Under the pieces are notes generated by a model that saw only the letters and a list, made by a program, of their open reading frames with translations, made no database searches and was not told the DNA's origin. 64,000 bases of DNA, taken from contig CM067373.1 in NCBI GenBank assembly GCA_034401795.1, positions 38,613,669 to 38,677,668 on the forward strand, given 5' to 3'. The DNA is from Chaetoderma sp. LZ-2023a (taxonomy: Eukaryota > Mollusca > Caudofoveata > Chaetodermatida > Chaetodermatidae). The stretch's first letter is position 1; the number at the start of each line of letters is the position of its first letter. Below, one piece after another: positions 24,101 to 37,900 of the stretch. The position numbers and the translations under genes are program-made.

Positions 24101-27100
24101 ATAACCAAGCCAGTCAGTTCAGTGATAAATTTTCAAAAATATTCTACTAGTCTGCAAATGGAGTGTCCATTTGCAGGCCAAGAGGAGACTATTTTTGACA
24201 ATTTACCACTGGAATGACTGGCTCGGTTATGGTAAATTCTCAAAAATAGTCTTCTCTTGGTCTGCAAATGGACATTCAATAAGTAAATATTTTAATTCTT
24301 TGAACAAATTTCGTCACTAAGGGGTTAATGGCTAAATTTGGTAAAGAGATCAAAATATTTGCTTACTGAATTTATATTTGCAGGCCAAGAAGACTATTTT
24401 TGAAATTTTACCACTGGAATGACTGGCACGTCTATTAGCCAATCATTTCAGTAGTAAATGTTAAAAAATAGGCTCTTGGCCCGCAAATGTACAATTCTCA
24501 AGACCACTACAGAGGCCGGTTTTTGCTGGCTTCGTCATTATGAAGACTTAAATTTATATATAGAAAATAACTGATAATTACAATACTTACCGTTGTAGTA
24601 ATTCGAGAGGCTTTTTGCTCAATCTCCATGGGTTACTGTCAGTCCTTCCCTGAACAAAACAGCATTCATCAAAATGAATTGAACACAGTCTGGAATGTAT
24701 GACGGTGTAAAGTTTTCCCTCAATAATTTGCTGCTAATCCATTGACGAAGTAGATCCGGGTTTTGTAATGGAAATTTGTGAAAGGTAACACCACGCAGTG
24801 TTTCTACACTATCATACCCACTTTTACATCAAACAGCAGCACATTTAATTCACCATAATTAATTGTGTCACGCTAAACTTTCATAAACAAACGCATGAAA
24901 ATGTTAACAATGTACCCCATATTGTTTGAAAATTAGCGTCTCAGCATAACTGAAAACGAGGCTCTACTCAGTCAGCCTCAAGTGGTACAGAAATTAATTG
25001 CTGCTGAGTGAGCTTCTAGTCCAGATGTTATTATCTAGAAGTCCATGGTTATTGGTATATCTAATCATGTTTGTTAGAGCTAATTCAATATAACAAACTT
25101 TAACAGTTAATTAAATTCAAACGGCACAAATGTCCATGGTGAATGCACCAAAATAGCCCAAACTTCAGGGCAAACTCTTTGTCACTGATTGGAGAAATTC
25201 ACTCAATCTGTAGTGTACCAGCTTCAAGTTCACCTTCAAGTCTTTCCAGTAGTGGTGGCTTCCTCATCGTCAAACATGTCATCATTAAGATTCACTGTCC
25301 AACACATTAACTGTCTCACCATTACTATCAGTGCCTGATTCCACGTTTACAACGCCACGATGAGTGATATTTGGTTAAAAATATACGGCACTATATAGCT
25401 AGTAATATACGATATACACATACTGTTAGGCTCTATGACCTGACAGCGGCTGTCATACACCGTCCTCAGACTTTAGCACAGAAATCAAACACATTATATA
25501 ATACAGGGTGGGAATATCGCATCCAACAAGGGAGTGCTTCTACTATTGCATTAACAATTTCAACTGACAAGAGAAAATAAAAAATTTGTTACGAATGAGT
25601 CAAAATTCTGTTGAATATTTTGAAACTAATTTGACTGAAAGCCAGCTTCCAGTCAAATTGCTTTCAAAATATTCAACATCATGCTTATATAATGACTGTA
25701 AAAGTGGAATTCTGGGATTTCAGGTTCAAATGGGTAAAATGTGATAATTCATTGGTTTTGATTTGGGGTACACTTCGCTGATAATGAAGGTACTAGGCCA
25801 ATATTGGCCCAGTATCCTGCATTATCATTCTTGTTTTAGTAAATGTGATGTCACTGATAATGAGAAAGTTATAGATTGTCGCAGGAGAGCCGCAGACACA
25901 CACACATATATATATATATCCATTTCGTTTACCTCTGGTCACGAAAAACCAATAATGTTGAAGATAAACAATCCAATAGGGTCGGATCATCGATGCGTGC
26001 GTTTGTTTGCAATTTTCGAGAAAACGAACTTCAAGCACTTACTAGTTAAGATGCTGAAGCGGTCTTCACACTTTCTGATTGGCAGTTTCATTATTCCGTG
26101 TTATCTGTCTACTTTTTAGTCTGTGGCATATAAGAAATGTGCATAGATTGATGTATTGCACACACAAAAATGTTATTTTCTAAACAGTTCACACCATCTT
26201 TGCTAATTAAATATACTTGTATTCTCGACCAATCAGACAATGATACCCGTTGCCCAAAACGGGTAATAAGGTTACGTACTCGGATACTCCTGGAGTGAGT
26301 TCAGGTAGGCGAATGTTCGGCGAATATTCGCGTTCTGCGCAGTACAGTGTTGAGTAGGCACGGGTAAAACAACTATGTATGCATGTGCATGTCTATGTAA
26401 AAGCGGAGATTTTCGGTTACATATTATGTATGAAATAGCGAAATCAAAAACAACGGAATGTCACGTTTGCAGATTTTGTAAATCGCTTCCCTTTCCGTTA
26501 TAAGACAACACTATAGCCGCAGCTGGTGCATATATTGTTCTAAAAAGTTATGCCTATTACGTTGGCTCAAGTTAGACTATATTGTAATAATCCCATTTCA
26601 GAGAATATCTTGGTATATCCAGAAATTGTGGATTGAAAATTTATTAAAATATACGCACTGTCATCACACTAGCTTCATACACAGTAAAGAATACCCAGGT
26701 GCGGAGTTCACACACATCTATTTAATACAAAATTACGATTGATGATTATGATGATGACATTTCGGCAATTATCATTTACGGCCAAGAAAAAAGCTAAAAG
26801 CGATGCATGTACTTAACACATATACGGCTCCAATTGCAATTTAAATTTACATGTACGGGTCCTTGACAGACTGTAGACCGATTCCACTTCATGTTTAATG
26901 ACGTGTAGTAAGAATCTTTGTCGCGTTACTGAATACATTTGATTGAGCGTTTGACTTTATTCATGACAGGTTTAAAATATTTCATGATGCGTTTAACATA
27001 TTGTAGGACGGGTTTGACTTTCCGTTACACGCGCCTATAAAATAAATTTAAATGCGTTTGGTGTTTAGCCACGCCTGTAAACTGCTACGAGCTTTTGACG

Positions 27101-28934
27101 CTAAAAAGGCGCATTTTTGTTTCGTTTTTGCTTCGTCAAACAGTAAAGCTAACTAAGATCTGTACTGTAGGTAGTGCTGTATTGCTCTTGAAGCCTCAGT
27201 TTGAAGAGTCCTTTTGTTTCCCCTATATAAGCCTTGGGAAAGTGCTTAGCCATGGGTGAGTCTTTTTGAACATCCCTGTAGTGCTCCTGACTACTCAGTT
27301 TGAAGTCTTGTTTCCCTTACATATATGTTGATGAGGGGTATGGAACTCATGAATGACTCATTATTCTTAGCTGGATCCTGAATTCAGGGTTCCTGCTACT
27401 GAACATGTGCATGGAAATATTCACTGATTGGTCTTAACTGAACCCTGTATGTGGGGCCCCTACCACCGATGAGTGTCGGCGTTCATGCTACTTCTGTGAG
27501 ATGAATTAGCTATAAAATGGAGGGGAGGATTATCTCGGGGGGGGGGGGGGGGGGGGGGTGGTGGGGGGTGCTCCTACCATGTTTTACTGATTAACTCAAA
27601 CTGGTAAAACGTGATAAGCCACAACGCTGACACTTGTCTTCATTTTGGAGGACGAGGTTCAGATGCCCGACACTGTTGCAGTACCTCCTATTTATAGGCC
27701 ACATGGCCCCGATATAAGAGAATGGCTCATTAAATGTAGTGCTCGCTTAATACAGGTAGCATGGTATGAATGGTGTATTTATGGTGTGCCTTATAGAGAC
27801 TAATTGATAAAAGAAGCTCATTAACCGAGGTTCTCTTGAACTTGTACATTTAAGACAGATGTTTTATTTTCAGGAATGTGAAAATGAAGTTGAGGCATTA
27901 ATTAGTAGCTTATCATCAGATGACAACGATGCCGAACTAGATATCGGTAATAATCTTCTTTCATTCTGATACACATCCCCCCCTCTTGCCAGTTCTACAA
28001 ACACTCAAATACCCTCATATCAAGTTTACAAACACTCGGATGCCAACATATCAATGTTGTAAACACTCCTTCATACCAACGTTACAAACACTTGGATACT
28101 CTCATAATGTTACAATCACTCAGATACCCTCGTATCAATGTTGCAAACGCCTTCATACCTATCAATGTTGCAAACACTCCTTCATACCAACGTTACAAAC
28201 ACTTGGATACTCTCATAATGTTACAATCACTCAGATACCCTCGTATCAATGTTGCAAACGCCTTCATACCAATGTTGCAAACACTCAGATACATGTCAGA
28301 CCTATGACATTTCATTGTGATGTCAACCACCAAGTGTCATGTGAGTGTCAATGGACATTTCTTGTTTTAGCTATCCCCTGCCCATTTCTAGTTAAGCTCC
28401 ACCCACCTTTCAACCGTTTTGTGATCGATCGATCCCGAACACCCTGAATATCTATTTCCAGAAAACTATACCCTCATCAATGTTACTAACACTCGGATGC
28501 CCTCATATCAACAATGTTACAAACCTCAGGTACTCTCCTAATGTTAGCAACAGCTCCCAGTCAAATTAATTTCAAAATATTCAACAGAATGTTTATTAAA
28601 TAGTAAAGACATACAATTCGTGCAACAATGCTTAGTCCATCTATAATTATGCATTCGTGACATACTTATCGGTGTCATTCATGACATCATTGATTATGAT
28701 GTCATCCTACACATCACGCAGTTGATTATAATGTCATGATGGATGGATAAACTGGAAAGGTCCACTGATCGCATATATTGACTACCATTATCAAACCTGT
28801 CTATAGCAGACACCTCCTGCCACCACGGCGTGTTTAAGCAAATATATTATCAGACATCCTAGCCATTTACCATGTTTAATGATCAAGAATGGGCAAGAAA
28901 ATCAAATCTTTTACTTAGTCAGTCGCCATTGGCA

Positions 28935-28988
<54 letters not shown>

Positions 28989-31900
28989 GTCAGTGGTAAA
29001 AGATAAAATACAGTTTGTTCTTGGCCTGTAAATGGACATTCCTCAAGACCATTACAAAGGCTGGTTTGAGCCTCCTTTACCCGTAAAAGCTTAAAACGTA
29101 ATCTCTCAACCAGGTCTGATTATATGAGATTTCATCGTATCACAATACATCAGTTTGTAATTAATTTTATAATATCTTTGCAGCTGTCAAACTTAGTCAG
29201 GTAGATAATTATCGAATGAAATTGCGTGAGCGAGAGAAGAGAAAGCGGATAGCTCGGGATTATGGTCTTATCGCTGCTGCTGCAGCGGCCGCTGCTGCTG
29301 CCGGGAATAAACTCAAACCACCACAACCAAAGAGGAAATTTGCCAAGGATGAAAAGTAAGATGATTAATCAAAAATCTTTGTGAATAGCAATATATATCC
29401 CTGGTGAACTAAGCATTCTACCATCAGGGAATAACAGTAGGTATATCCCTGGGGGTGCTAGACCTCCAACATCAGGGAATAAGTAGACAGTAGACAGCCC
29501 TGGGTAGGTGGGCCTAGACCTTCAACATCGGAGAATAACAGTAGACATCCCTGGGTAGGTGGAAGCTAGACCTTCCAACATCAGGGAATAACAGACATCC
29601 TGGTAGGTGGGGACTAGACCTTCAACATCAGGGAATAACAGTAGACATCCCTGGGTAGGTGGGGACTAGATCTTACACATCGGGGAATAACAGTAGACAT
29701 CCCTGGGTAGGTGGGAGCTGGACCTTCCACATCTGGGAATAACAGTAGACACCCCTGGCTAGGTGGGAGCTAGACTTTCCAAATCAGGGAATAACAGTAG
29801 ACATCCCTGGGTAGGTGGGGACTAGATCTTCCACATCAGGAAATAACACTAGACGTCCCTGGGTAGATGGGGGCTAGACCTTCCAACATCAGGGAATAAC
29901 AGTAGACATCCCTGGGTAGATTGGGACTAGACCTTCCACATCAGGGAATAACAGTAGACACCCCTGGGTAGATGGGGACTAGACCTTCCAAATCAGGGAA
30001 TAACAGTAGACATCCCTGGGTAGGTGGGGACTAGATCTTCCACATCAGGGAATAACACTAGACGTCCCTGGGTAGATGGGGGCTAGACCTTCCAACATCA
30101 GGGAATAACAGTAGACATCCCTGGGTAGATTGGGACTAGACCTTCCACATCAGGGAATAACAGTAGACACCCCTGGGTAGATGGGGACTAGACCTTCCAC
30201 ATCAGGGAATAACAGTAGACATCCCTGGGTAGGTGGGAGCTAGACCTTCCACATCAGGGAATAACAGTAGACATCCCCGGGTAGATGGGGACCAGATCTT
30301 CAACATCAGAGAATAACAGTAGACATCCCTGTGTAGGTGAGGACTAGACCTTCCACATCAGAGAATAACAGTAGACATCCCTGTGTAGGTGAGGACTAGA
30401 CCTTCCACATCAGAGAATAACAGTAGACATCCCTGGGTAGGTGGGGACTAGACCTTCCACATCATGGAATAGCAGACATCCCTGGGTAGGTGAGGACTGG
30501 ACCTTCCAACATCAGGGGATAACAGATATCCATTGGTAGGTGGAGACTAGACCTTCCAACATCAGGGAATAACAGTAGACATCCCTGGGTAGGTGGGGAC
30601 TAGATCTTCTGACATCTCTGGGTAGGTCGGGACTAGACCTTCCAACATCAGGGAATAACAGTAGACATCCCTGGGTAGGTGGAGACTAGACCTTCCTCAT
30701 CAGGGAATAACAGTAGACATCCCTGGGTAGGTGGGGACTAGATCTTCTGACATCTCTGGGTAGGTCGGGACTAGACCTTCCAACATCAGGGAATAACAGT
30801 AGACATCCCTGGATAGGTGGAGACTAGACCTTCCTCATCAGGGAATAACAGTAGACATCCCTGGGTAGGTGGGGACTAGATCTTCTGACATCTCTGGGTA
30901 GGTCGGGACTAGACCTTCCAACATCAGGGAATAACAGTAGACATCCCTGGATAGGTGGAGACTAGACCTTTCACATCCGGGAATAACAGACATCTCTGGG
31001 TAGGTCGGGACTAGACCTTCCAACATCAGGGAATAACAGTAGACATCCCTGGGTAGGTGGAGACTAGACCTTCCTCATCAGGGAATAACAGTAGACATCC
31101 CTGGGTAGGTGGGGACTAGATCTTCTGACATCTCTGGGTAGGTCGGGACTAGACCTTCCAACATCAGGGAATAACAGTAGACATCCCTGGATAGGTGGAG
31201 ACTAGACCTTTCACATCCGGGAATAACAGACATCTCTGGGTAGGTCGGGACTAGACCTTCCAACATCAGGGAATAACAGTAGACATCCCTGGGTAGGTGG
31301 AGACTAGACCTTCCTCATCAGGGAATAACAGTAGACATCCCTGGGTAGGTGGGAGCTAGACCTCCAACATCAGAGAATAATAATAGATATCCCTGGGTAG
31401 GTGGGGATTCAGAAAGTGGTCCCCTCCTGACCATCTCAGAAATCGCTAATATTTTGTACACAGCTGGCTGACTATTTTATTAAATTATCCCGGAGGATTA
31501 GACCTCCAGCATCAGGGAATAACAGGAGCTATTGCTGGCATGCTTGGAGGGGGAGACATTAAGAGATGCAGTATGAATCAGAAATCCTCAATGTTATGAC
31601 GGCACATGATGTCAGAACACGTATGTCATTTCTGTCATTTACTTTATGTAAAAGCTTTTCAGACTTTCTTGAGATAGCAGAAATTGATAGAATGATTTAT
31701 CGGTTTTTTTGCACAACATTCACGCCAGAGCTAAGTGGGCTCTAATTGTACTTTTATGTTTTTAGTTACGACTCAGAATTAGTATATGTCGTTCGGTTTG
31801 CAGACTTGTCAGCCTGAAAAATGTTATTTCTCTCATTTGAGCTACATTTATAAGTCACAGCTCGATGTGTAGTGTGTTGCCGTTGTTCCCTTAAAGGTCA

Positions 31901-34900
31901 TATTTGGAGAACAATTTTGCAAGTATTTATGGCATTGTATAGTAATTAATAACAAACCAGCTGTATGTGTCTAACATTCACCAAATAGCTAATATTAAGC
32001 CGCGAAGCATTTTCCCGATCAGGCAAAGTTAAAAATAGCTTATTCAGGTCTTATGCCAATAAAAATAATCGAAAGTTATATGTTGATTGATTTTAACCCT
32101 AAATAAACAACTAACCATAGAGTCTAATGCACGCTCTTACTTAACATACATAATATAGCCTACATAGCGGAATGACAGATTTTTGTTGCTGAATTAAATA
32201 CATGTGCATACATAAAACAGACACACGTAGGTCAGCTAGATCGTTCTTATCTGTCTAAAACAAAAATTGTATGAGATCTCAATGCATTTTCTTTAATTCT
32301 GACATTTTTGCAGCGGCTATGTAGGCTACATGGTTTAGGCGTAGAGGGTGGGTGTGTAGTTAGAATCACGCAAAAACGGCAACAACTACGAAAAACCAAT
32401 GCGGCAGATTTTTATCGGTTTTATGTTTCCAGACATGTTTGAGAACGTGATTGCTTCAATGGCGATTTTGGCTCGATAGAAATGTGCGTGAACAAAATTA
32501 GCCTGTAAATGACAAGATAATTTAATGTACAAGTATGTGAGTTTTTAAAGCTTAGCATATACTCATCATTTTCGAGACCAACTGTTTGTAGGTTTTATCA
32601 TAAACCCTTCTGGTTTTACCTAACATGCATAGGCCTGTGTCAATAGTAAGATTACGGTTGAATAATCGAAGAAAAATAATCAATATTACATGACCATAGC
32701 AATGGTTGTATGGTGGGGTGGGGGCAGGGTGGGAGGTGTAGTGGTGAGAGGGTGGGTGGGGTGGGGAGGGCTTGCCAGTTGGGGAATCGACGGGCCTGCA
32801 TATTTTCATGTTGATGCAAAGCATATTATTTTGAGAAATTACCACCAGGCTTATTAAAAATTACCACCGGGTAATAAAACAAGCATTCTGTGTGATGGAA
32901 GCACTTAAATAGTAGCAGATGAACGAATTCATAGGAAGACTGACATATCGGTTATCGATTGTCTCTCTCAGTTCATGTGGACGTCAATGAAAGCTTATAG
33001 TAAACAAACAGTTTTGACAGTCTTCGACGCGTAAGCTATCCAATGTAAATTTGTGCACTGTTAATAAACGTGGACCTATCCAAATATGACAATTTAGTTC
33101 ATCTTACCCACCTGTTATAAATTACTAGTGTCACGTTTTTTTGCGCATCTTCGCTCATATATGTGCTTTTTCAGTATACGCAACAATTGGACACACTCAG
33201 AGCCAGCATTTGTCTCTAGTACTTAAACGTACAAATTACTCCAGTAAAAGCGTGGGAGAGTGGGTGTTGTTATGCGTAAATTTACACATTAGCTACATTA
33301 CATTCAAAGAATGGTAGATATATACCCAGAATTTACCTCCTCGCCCACATACATATAGGATATGCACGGATGTGTAGGCCTATGTTTAGAATGACTGCAG
33401 TGTTATTTGCTTGTTCAAGTCGGTTAGACAGGTAGCCTATGAGAGGTCCATGAGATACATCTGAAAAATCATAACAGATTCTGCTGAATTATAGGCGCAG
33501 TTTGGATACAAAATAGATATGTTGTTTATCAAATGGAATCCAGGAAATGACTTCGCATAGTATCAGAATTTTCAGGGAGAAGAACCAGCCCGCCCATATC
33601 TCCCCAAACGGCCATTTGGAGGGGACACGCCCTCACTCACAGACCCTCTCCATTATTAGACTAACTCAATAATAAAATCCTAGATCTGCGCTTGACGGCC
33701 ATCCCACCAATACTGGATGCAGCAAGATATAGTGTCATAAAAATACAGTATCTACAGAATCACACTGAGATATTTTCTCGAAGCAGATCTCGTGTAAAAA
33801 GGGGGTTTTCGTGCCCGAGATTAAGTATGACATCGGCGCTATTATAAGCTTCTGACTGTCTACCGGGAATATCATTGAGATCATTGCCTATTTCAAAATT
33901 CATTGCTAAATACAATAGAATGAAAAGTTGCCCTGGTTAGACAGTGTTGTCTGTATTAGCTTTGCTTAGCAGTTGTTCCACTATGACGTCACAGCTGCTT
34001 GGAATACAAGGGAGATAATTCATGACGCGGTATTCTAAAGCTATGTACTTTATCGGCAATTAATATAAAAATATGCCATGTATTAGCAAATTGATAACAG
34101 CTATATGATTTGGAAGGACTGGATATATTATAATGTCTTAAAATACACTCCATGTATTACCTTTAAGAATACTGACATTTATGAACATCAAGTACCCTAA
34201 TGACGCAGGTTACTGGCCCAATACCGGTCCATTACGGTACCTGCCTTGTCAGTTAAAAGTTGTGATAGCCATGTTACTCTGTTGATAATGATACCTTTAA
34301 AGACCAACTTTATTATTTTTCGACCAGCTTTCGCACATACAGGCGCATCTTCATCAACCTGATGAAGCGTGTGTCAAAAAAAGTTAGTCTTTTGTACCCT
34401 GTTACCAGTGCATTATCAGGAGAGTCTCTCTAATAGTGCTTTTTTGTTTTTCCAGGGAGTTTCAGGAAAAGATGCGGACATTTACACAGTTCCAATCATC
34501 AGCAGAACATGATAGGTTCTTTGAAAATTTACAAAGTATGTCAAGATTATTATTACCTGCTTTAGTAAGATTATGAATACATATGTGTAGCATCCAGTTA
34601 ATTAGTGTCTAGCATGTCTACAAAGTATGTATTTAACTCTTTAACCATTAAATTTGTCCAAGAAAATTTAGATTTTCTTATGTCAATTAGTAGACCAAAG
34701 GATTAGACTATTTTAGAAAATTTATCACTGTAATGAGTGATTCCGTTCTCGAGCCAGTCATTGCAGTCATAAATTTTCAAAAATATTCTGCAAATGGACA
34801 TTTCTCAAGATGACTGCAGAATCTGTTATTGGTCGGTTTGAGTGTTAAAGGATTAAGTTATTTATTTTTCACCCTGAGGCAGATAGCCGTGTATAATTTT

Positions 34901-37900
34901 ACAATTAATTGTAACTTAATTTTATGTACAAAGTATCCAAATCTATATATGGGTATTTTTAAAGTATTGAATCCTTTAATAAAATATATTTGTGTCACAT
35001 CTTGTGATTGTTCAATGAATAAGTCCAAGACTCGGTACTAGTCTGTTGAGATAAAGAATAATTAGAATATGTACGAGACTGAGGAAAAATAATGTTACAT
35101 GTTATCTTAATACAGGTTCGTGACACTCAGTGTTTGGTCCTAGCAAGAAATGGGGCATCCTGACTGAATCTATCCATGATTCTCACTTAAAAATGTCTAA
35201 TCTGACAATGCTTGATGGCGCACGCCATCGAAACAAAGAAACAATACTCGTCAAGTATTGTCCACGATTCTCAAGCGAGAATTATGAATAGGCTTGGATT
35301 TGTTAGGATGTCCCTAAGAGGAATCCAGTTTTAGCTATGCCCCGGCCATCTCGAACTAAGTTCCACCCACACTTTGCCCGTTTTGGGATCAGTCAATCCC
35401 TGTACTCTGAATCTCAATTTCCAGAAAGCTATACATGTGACCTGTTGAATATTTTGAAAGTAATTCATAGGTTCACAATATTAGCCAAAATGTTTTTTAA
35501 ATAGTAAAGACACAATTTGTACAACTTGACAAACTATTAAGCATTTATGACAGACTAAATTGTGTCATTCATGACGTAATTGATTATGATGTCAGCCTAC
35601 TTGTGACATAGTTGATTATGATGTCATATGATTGACTGAGAAACTGGATTCCACCATTGATTCAAAGCTTTGGAAATCAATTAAGTATGGTATCCATTTG
35701 ATATAGCCACCATTTTGAAAAAAATTATTCTCCATATAACATCAATTTTTTTACCAATTGATTTCAAAATCAATTAAGCATTGTGTCACTTAGGATTTGT
35801 CTGGATGTGAAATACACTATTGCTAGCATGCATATGTCTTTAATATGAAAGTAGGCGAACGCAGACACCATTTATTGCTTAATTCTTCTTTTCGTTCGCT
35901 AATCATACCGCCAGTCCTGTAAGTGACTATCGACATGATCATATTGCTTAATTAAATAGGACGAATTTGTATGTCGAAATGTCCTAAATACGTATGCCCA
36001 TGTATAGTACATTCGAAGCTAATTTTTAATCATGCGTGGAGGGCATTCTGGTAAATCCAGTCCACGATATTCACAACAATGCGTCTGCCCATTTTCAGTG
36101 ATATCCGCCAGCATTATTGCATCGTTTACCGGGGGCCTGCACCATTAAATAGTGCGCCAGTCCAATAACTTTATAAAGTTTGTAGGCCTACAAATGTATC
36201 GCGGTGCTCCTCGCTATTTGGGGAAATACAGACAAGTCTATATTAACTATGACGTCATAATGAAATGTCGTCCACTAGAATTTTTAGATCGTATATCAGA
36301 CATAAGCTACAAAAAATGGGAATTAATGCATGTCTACGAGTATATACGTGAATGTACATTCCATCCGGGTGCGAATCGCGTGGTACCCGGCCTTAAATTT
36401 CCTGCTATCAGCGCTAAATGCATATAACATTGACAACGACGACTTTGATTCCACGGCCATGAGCATTAAAAATAATACGAGACAGTCAACCAAACATATT
36501 GCATTTACAGACGCATAAATAGGAATAAATAAAGCTTGTGTCTGGTCTGCATCAGATGATTTAACCATTTTACATTCTGAAATAAATGTGATAACAACAT
36601 CACACAAATCTTGGACATTGGAAATGCGCAGTAGGTTGCCCTAAAATAACTAGGGGAACATACATAATGAAGAACCATATCCCATAATGCAATGGGGGCC
36701 CATGAACAAACCACAAAAGCTATATCATAAGCCGAAACTGGAAGCAAAAAAAGCTCGTCAACCGGAAACGAAGCTTTCTCAGTCACATGGTATATGTATT
36801 TTAGCCTGGTTCCCTGTCTCATTTTCTGTTCATTTTTCCTCATTACATGTACGTACATGTTATCTATATACGTTCACTTTGTTCGCGATGGCTTCGCACG
36901 AAGCCATCGCTCACTGCGTTCGCTATAAAAGTCTTCAATCTAATAATAAGCATGTCAGACTTTACTGGTTTACTATTGTATCTGGAGTTCACAGTTAATT
37001 ATCTTTTCATTTGCAGAGGAAAAAGATGTCAAATCTCGAATCAAAGAACTCCTTCGCTTTCGGAAAAATGGCCTGACTAAACTTGAAGGTAAGCGAGGCC
37101 TTAGAAAAAATGGCTGTGCCAAACTTGAAGGTAAACAAGGCTTTAGAGATTTGGGTGAAGCACAGAAACCAAACCCGATGGCCATTTTCACTTCAAGGGT
37201 ATACGTCAATTTAACACAGAATTTAAAATAAACCTGCCCCTAATAAGCAGGTAGCCTAGAAGTCAGACTGGCGCATGGGCAAGCCAAGCTGTGCATCCGT
37301 GGCTCATGCACAGAATGACACAACACCATGACAATGCGTTTTTTGAGCTAGCTTAAATGTTTTTCAAATTTAATACTAGTTTTATTGTGATAGAGCTAGG
37401 TTGTTATCGCAATAATGGAATCTCTACCCTCGATGAGCTATGTGGTGGACAACGGCTTTGCTCACCAGGTGTAGAACATCTGATTCGGATGGCACGTATA
37501 GTGTCATCTGTTTCCGGGATTACCTAAATCTCATTCAAAAGTTATGTTCAGTATCAAATATGGCTTATTTACATGGTATAGAGTAGTGTGTTTCCGTGGA
37601 CATTTGTAAGTGTGAACTTCAATTGTTCAGTAACCGCTTGGTCCCAGCTACCCTCTGTTAGTTTATTATCGGCGACGTAGTGGTAATGGTCTGTCTGTAA
37701 ATGAAATGTTTACATTTTTACACCCTTGAATGCCCAAATGCATTCTAAGCCAGCGGTTTTCTCATACGCGCAACTTGGTTTCTGGTAGGTAGGGAGGCTG
37801 CCGGAGGACTTCTCTAAATTTACTTTTGAATGTGTTTTGCGTGTCAAGCCTTTCTACTGCTCTCCAATCTTAGTAACATATTGGTTTTTATTTGGCTAAC

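Larger units (their letters stand above)
22987..24856 (-). pseudogene. P-element transposase remnant with THAP domain
   Basis: Read on the - strand. Exon remnant 24856-24591 encodes a THAP zinc finger: KCAAV, then a stop where Gly is expected, CKSGYDSVETLRGVTFHKFP, then LRQWI, then after a frameshift CSIHFDECCF and LSKKPLELLQ. This gives the C..C....C..H order and the FHKFP and HF motifs. It ends in a donor GTAAGT (rc of 24585-24590). The next exon begins at 23607 after TTTCAG, is in phase, and reads QLKPDAVPSIF then LPSYM, the linker common after THAP domains. A third open piece (23265-22987) ends RRYSPACTIF, resembling the 'RRYS' motif of P/THAP9 transposases. Damage: start codon out of frame, a TGA, one frameshift, and a missing catalytic C-terminal part. 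Confidence 0.75.
22325..25047 (-). mobile_element. P-element-like DNA transposon, internally deleted
   Basis: Terminal inverted repeats begin CATGGACTTCTAGATAATAA and continue CATCTGGACT; about 36 of 38 bases match between ends. An 8-bp direct repeat GTTATTGG flanks it (22317-22324 and 25048-25055). CATG-starting ~31-bp TIRs and an 8-bp duplication are the hallmarks of P elements. A shorter subterminal inverted match (GAGGCTGACT) is also seen. Coding remnants on the - strand include a THAP domain, which P transposases carry. Family B MITEs and a CA-rich minisatellite have inserted into it. At 2.7 kb it lacks most of the catalytic region. Confidence 0.85.

Noticed and set aside
8515-27185. An 18.6-kb composite element bounded by TTACAGTACAGATC and GATCTGTACTGTAGG
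   Set aside because: Only about 14 bases match clearly, no target duplication was seen, and the interior contains unrelated complete elements.
27986-28447. 153-codon ORF with repeated YQCCKH
   Set aside because: Minisatellite translation running into a MITE.
29390-31470. CRISPR-like or coding repeat array with two identical 62-codon - strand ORFs
   Set aside because: Contiguous minisatellite; the identical ORFs come from an exact 240-bp duplication.
36152-36998. Cluster of ORFs of 62-117 codons on both strands
   Set aside because: No recognisable domain, no splice or phase support, and mutual overlap on opposite strands.
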